Positions 13,821 through 14,140 of a DNA stretch of 14,140 nucleotides are shown piece after piece. Made by a program: the position numbers and the translations under genes. The notes under the pieces are model-generated. The model made no database searches. It worked only from the letters and a program-made list of their open reading frames with translations, and was not told the DNA's origin. This DNA is from JAQGLW01 sp035995725 (GTDB lineage Bacteria > Pseudomonadota > Gammaproteobacteria > Burkholderiales > Burkholderiaceae_D): assembly GCA_035995725.1 (NCBI GenBank), contig DASYKE010000117.1:1-14140 (forward strand), given 5' to 3'. Every line of letters starts with the position of its first letter. The first letter of the stretch is position 1.

Positions 13821-13825
13821 GTCAA
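13793..13825. promoter_or_regulatory. 33-bp imperfect dyad operator overlapping the promoter
   Basis: Half 1 (13793-13806) TTGACAGTAACAAT and the reverse complement of half 2 (13812-13825), TTGACACTATCATT, agree at 11 of 14 positions around a five-base centre. The dyad spans the whole -35 to -10, where a bound dimer would block RNA polymerase. No regulator gene is in the window. Confidence 0.5.
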
Positions 13826-13928
13826 GCCATACGAAAGAACGTCGTTTCATATATCGGAACACTTGGCAAATAAATACACCGGCCACCCTATCGGCCCCTT
13901 GCCATCAAGATTCCAGGAGACAATTTAC

Positions 13929-14140
13929 ATGCTGACGCGCGAACAAAATGATCTGTTGACGCAAACCGGCCCGGGCACCCCGATGGGCGATTTGTTCCGG
14001 CGCTACTGGATACCCGCGCTGATTTCAGAGGAATTGCCGGAACCGGATTGCCCGCCGGTGCGCGTGAAGCTGCTGTCGGAACGGCTGATCGCGTTTCGCG
14101 ATACCGAAGGGCGTCTCGGCCTGATCGATGAATTCTGTGC
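13929..14140 (+). CDS. Rieske oxygenase, phthalate 4,5-dioxygenase-like, 3' end off the window
   Basis: First 70 complete codons of a second alpha-only Rieske oxygenase. ATG 13929 follows AGGAGA (13915-13920) at eight bases. Residues 1-18 read MLTREQNDLLTQTGPGTP against MTTKEQNETLTRTGSGTP in the gene at 11172-12452; from residue 19 the visible protein is identical, up to the first Rieske Cys70 where the window stops. DNA identity from 13981 is 154/160. It is transcribed away from the minus-strand run from its own promoter at 13793-13820. The remaining catalytic domain cannot be judged, so it may be a full isoenzyme, a chimera or a truncated copy. Confidence 0.9.
   Translation, partial: MLTREQNDLLTQTGPGTPMGDLFRRYWIPALISEELPEPDCPPVRVKLLSERLIAFRDTEGRLGLIDEFC
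13981..14140 (+). repeat. Near-identical inverted repeat, copy 2 (inside the right-edge Rieske gene)
   Basis: Partner of 12241-12400 in inverted orientation, centres about 1.7 kb apart. It reaches the right edge, so its real length is unknown. Confidence 0.95.

Noticed and set aside
13419..13886. 155-codon minus-strand frame reaching into the divergent control region
   Set aside because: It overlaps the receptor start in another frame, has no convincing ribosome site, and the intergenic part looks like AT-rich control DNA.

Overview
The window reads as a catabolic and uptake gene cluster of a betaproteobacterium, most likely in the Burkholderiales. The reasons are a Bug/TctC tricarboxylate-type binding protein (a family greatly expanded in that order), moderately high G+C with lower-G+C intergenic gaps, and the mix of Rieske oxygenases, a class II aldolase-fold enzyme and a ThDP enzyme. 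Genus cannot be fixed from the sequence alone. No rRNA, tRNA, CRISPR, integrase or transposase is visible.

Layout. On the left, three genes run on the + strand: the 3' part of a cupin protein (1-463), an Fe3+-type periplasmic binding protein (607-1656) and an MFS permease (1738-2991). They converge on a long run of nine minus-strand genes occupying 13597 down to 3058. In order of transcription these are: an NMT1/SsuA-like binding protein (12512-13597), a phthalate-dioxygenase-like Rieske oxygenase (11172-12452), a second NMT1/SsuA-like binding protein (10080-11138), the alpha (8544-9833) and beta (8042-8542) subunits of a two-subunit Rieske dioxygenase, a Bug/TctC binding protein (7044-8015), a class II aldolase/adducin-fold enzyme (6290-7018), a ThDP-dependent enzyme (4245-6080) and a second Fe3+-type binding protein (3058-4143). 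A 331-bp divergent control region (13598-13928) separates this run from a + strand Rieske gene cut off by the right edge (13929-14140). That gene is nearly identical to the Rieske gene at 11172-12452 over 160 bp.

How it may work together (inference). Rieske oxygenases dihydroxylate or demethylate aromatic acids. Class II aldolase-fold enzymes include aromatic-acid decarboxylases that act after such oxygenases (for example 3,4-dihydroxyphthalate decarboxylase), besides true aldolases. ThDP enzymes of this type decarboxylate or ligate 2-oxo acids. The cupin could be a small metal-dependent enzyme. Five secreted solute-binding proteins of three families plus one MFS permease suggest capture of one or more organic acids. 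The substrate cannot be read from the sequence; a carboxylated aromatic such as a phthalate isomer or relative is the best guess. No ring-cleavage dioxygenase of a classical family, no ferredoxin or reductase for the oxygenases, no ABC permease or ATPase, no TctA/TctB membrane protein and no transcription regulator lies inside the window.

The most notable signals are: the near-identical, purely synonymously diverged block shared by the two opposed Rieske genes, with a sharp left boundary; a 33-bp imperfect dyad that exactly spans the -35 and -10 of the promoter of the right-edge Rieske gene; a 9-bp element repeated at almost the same distance upstream of the oxygenase alpha and ThDP genes; five binding proteins without membrane partners; and a ThDP enzyme whose GDG cofactor motif reads PDG.
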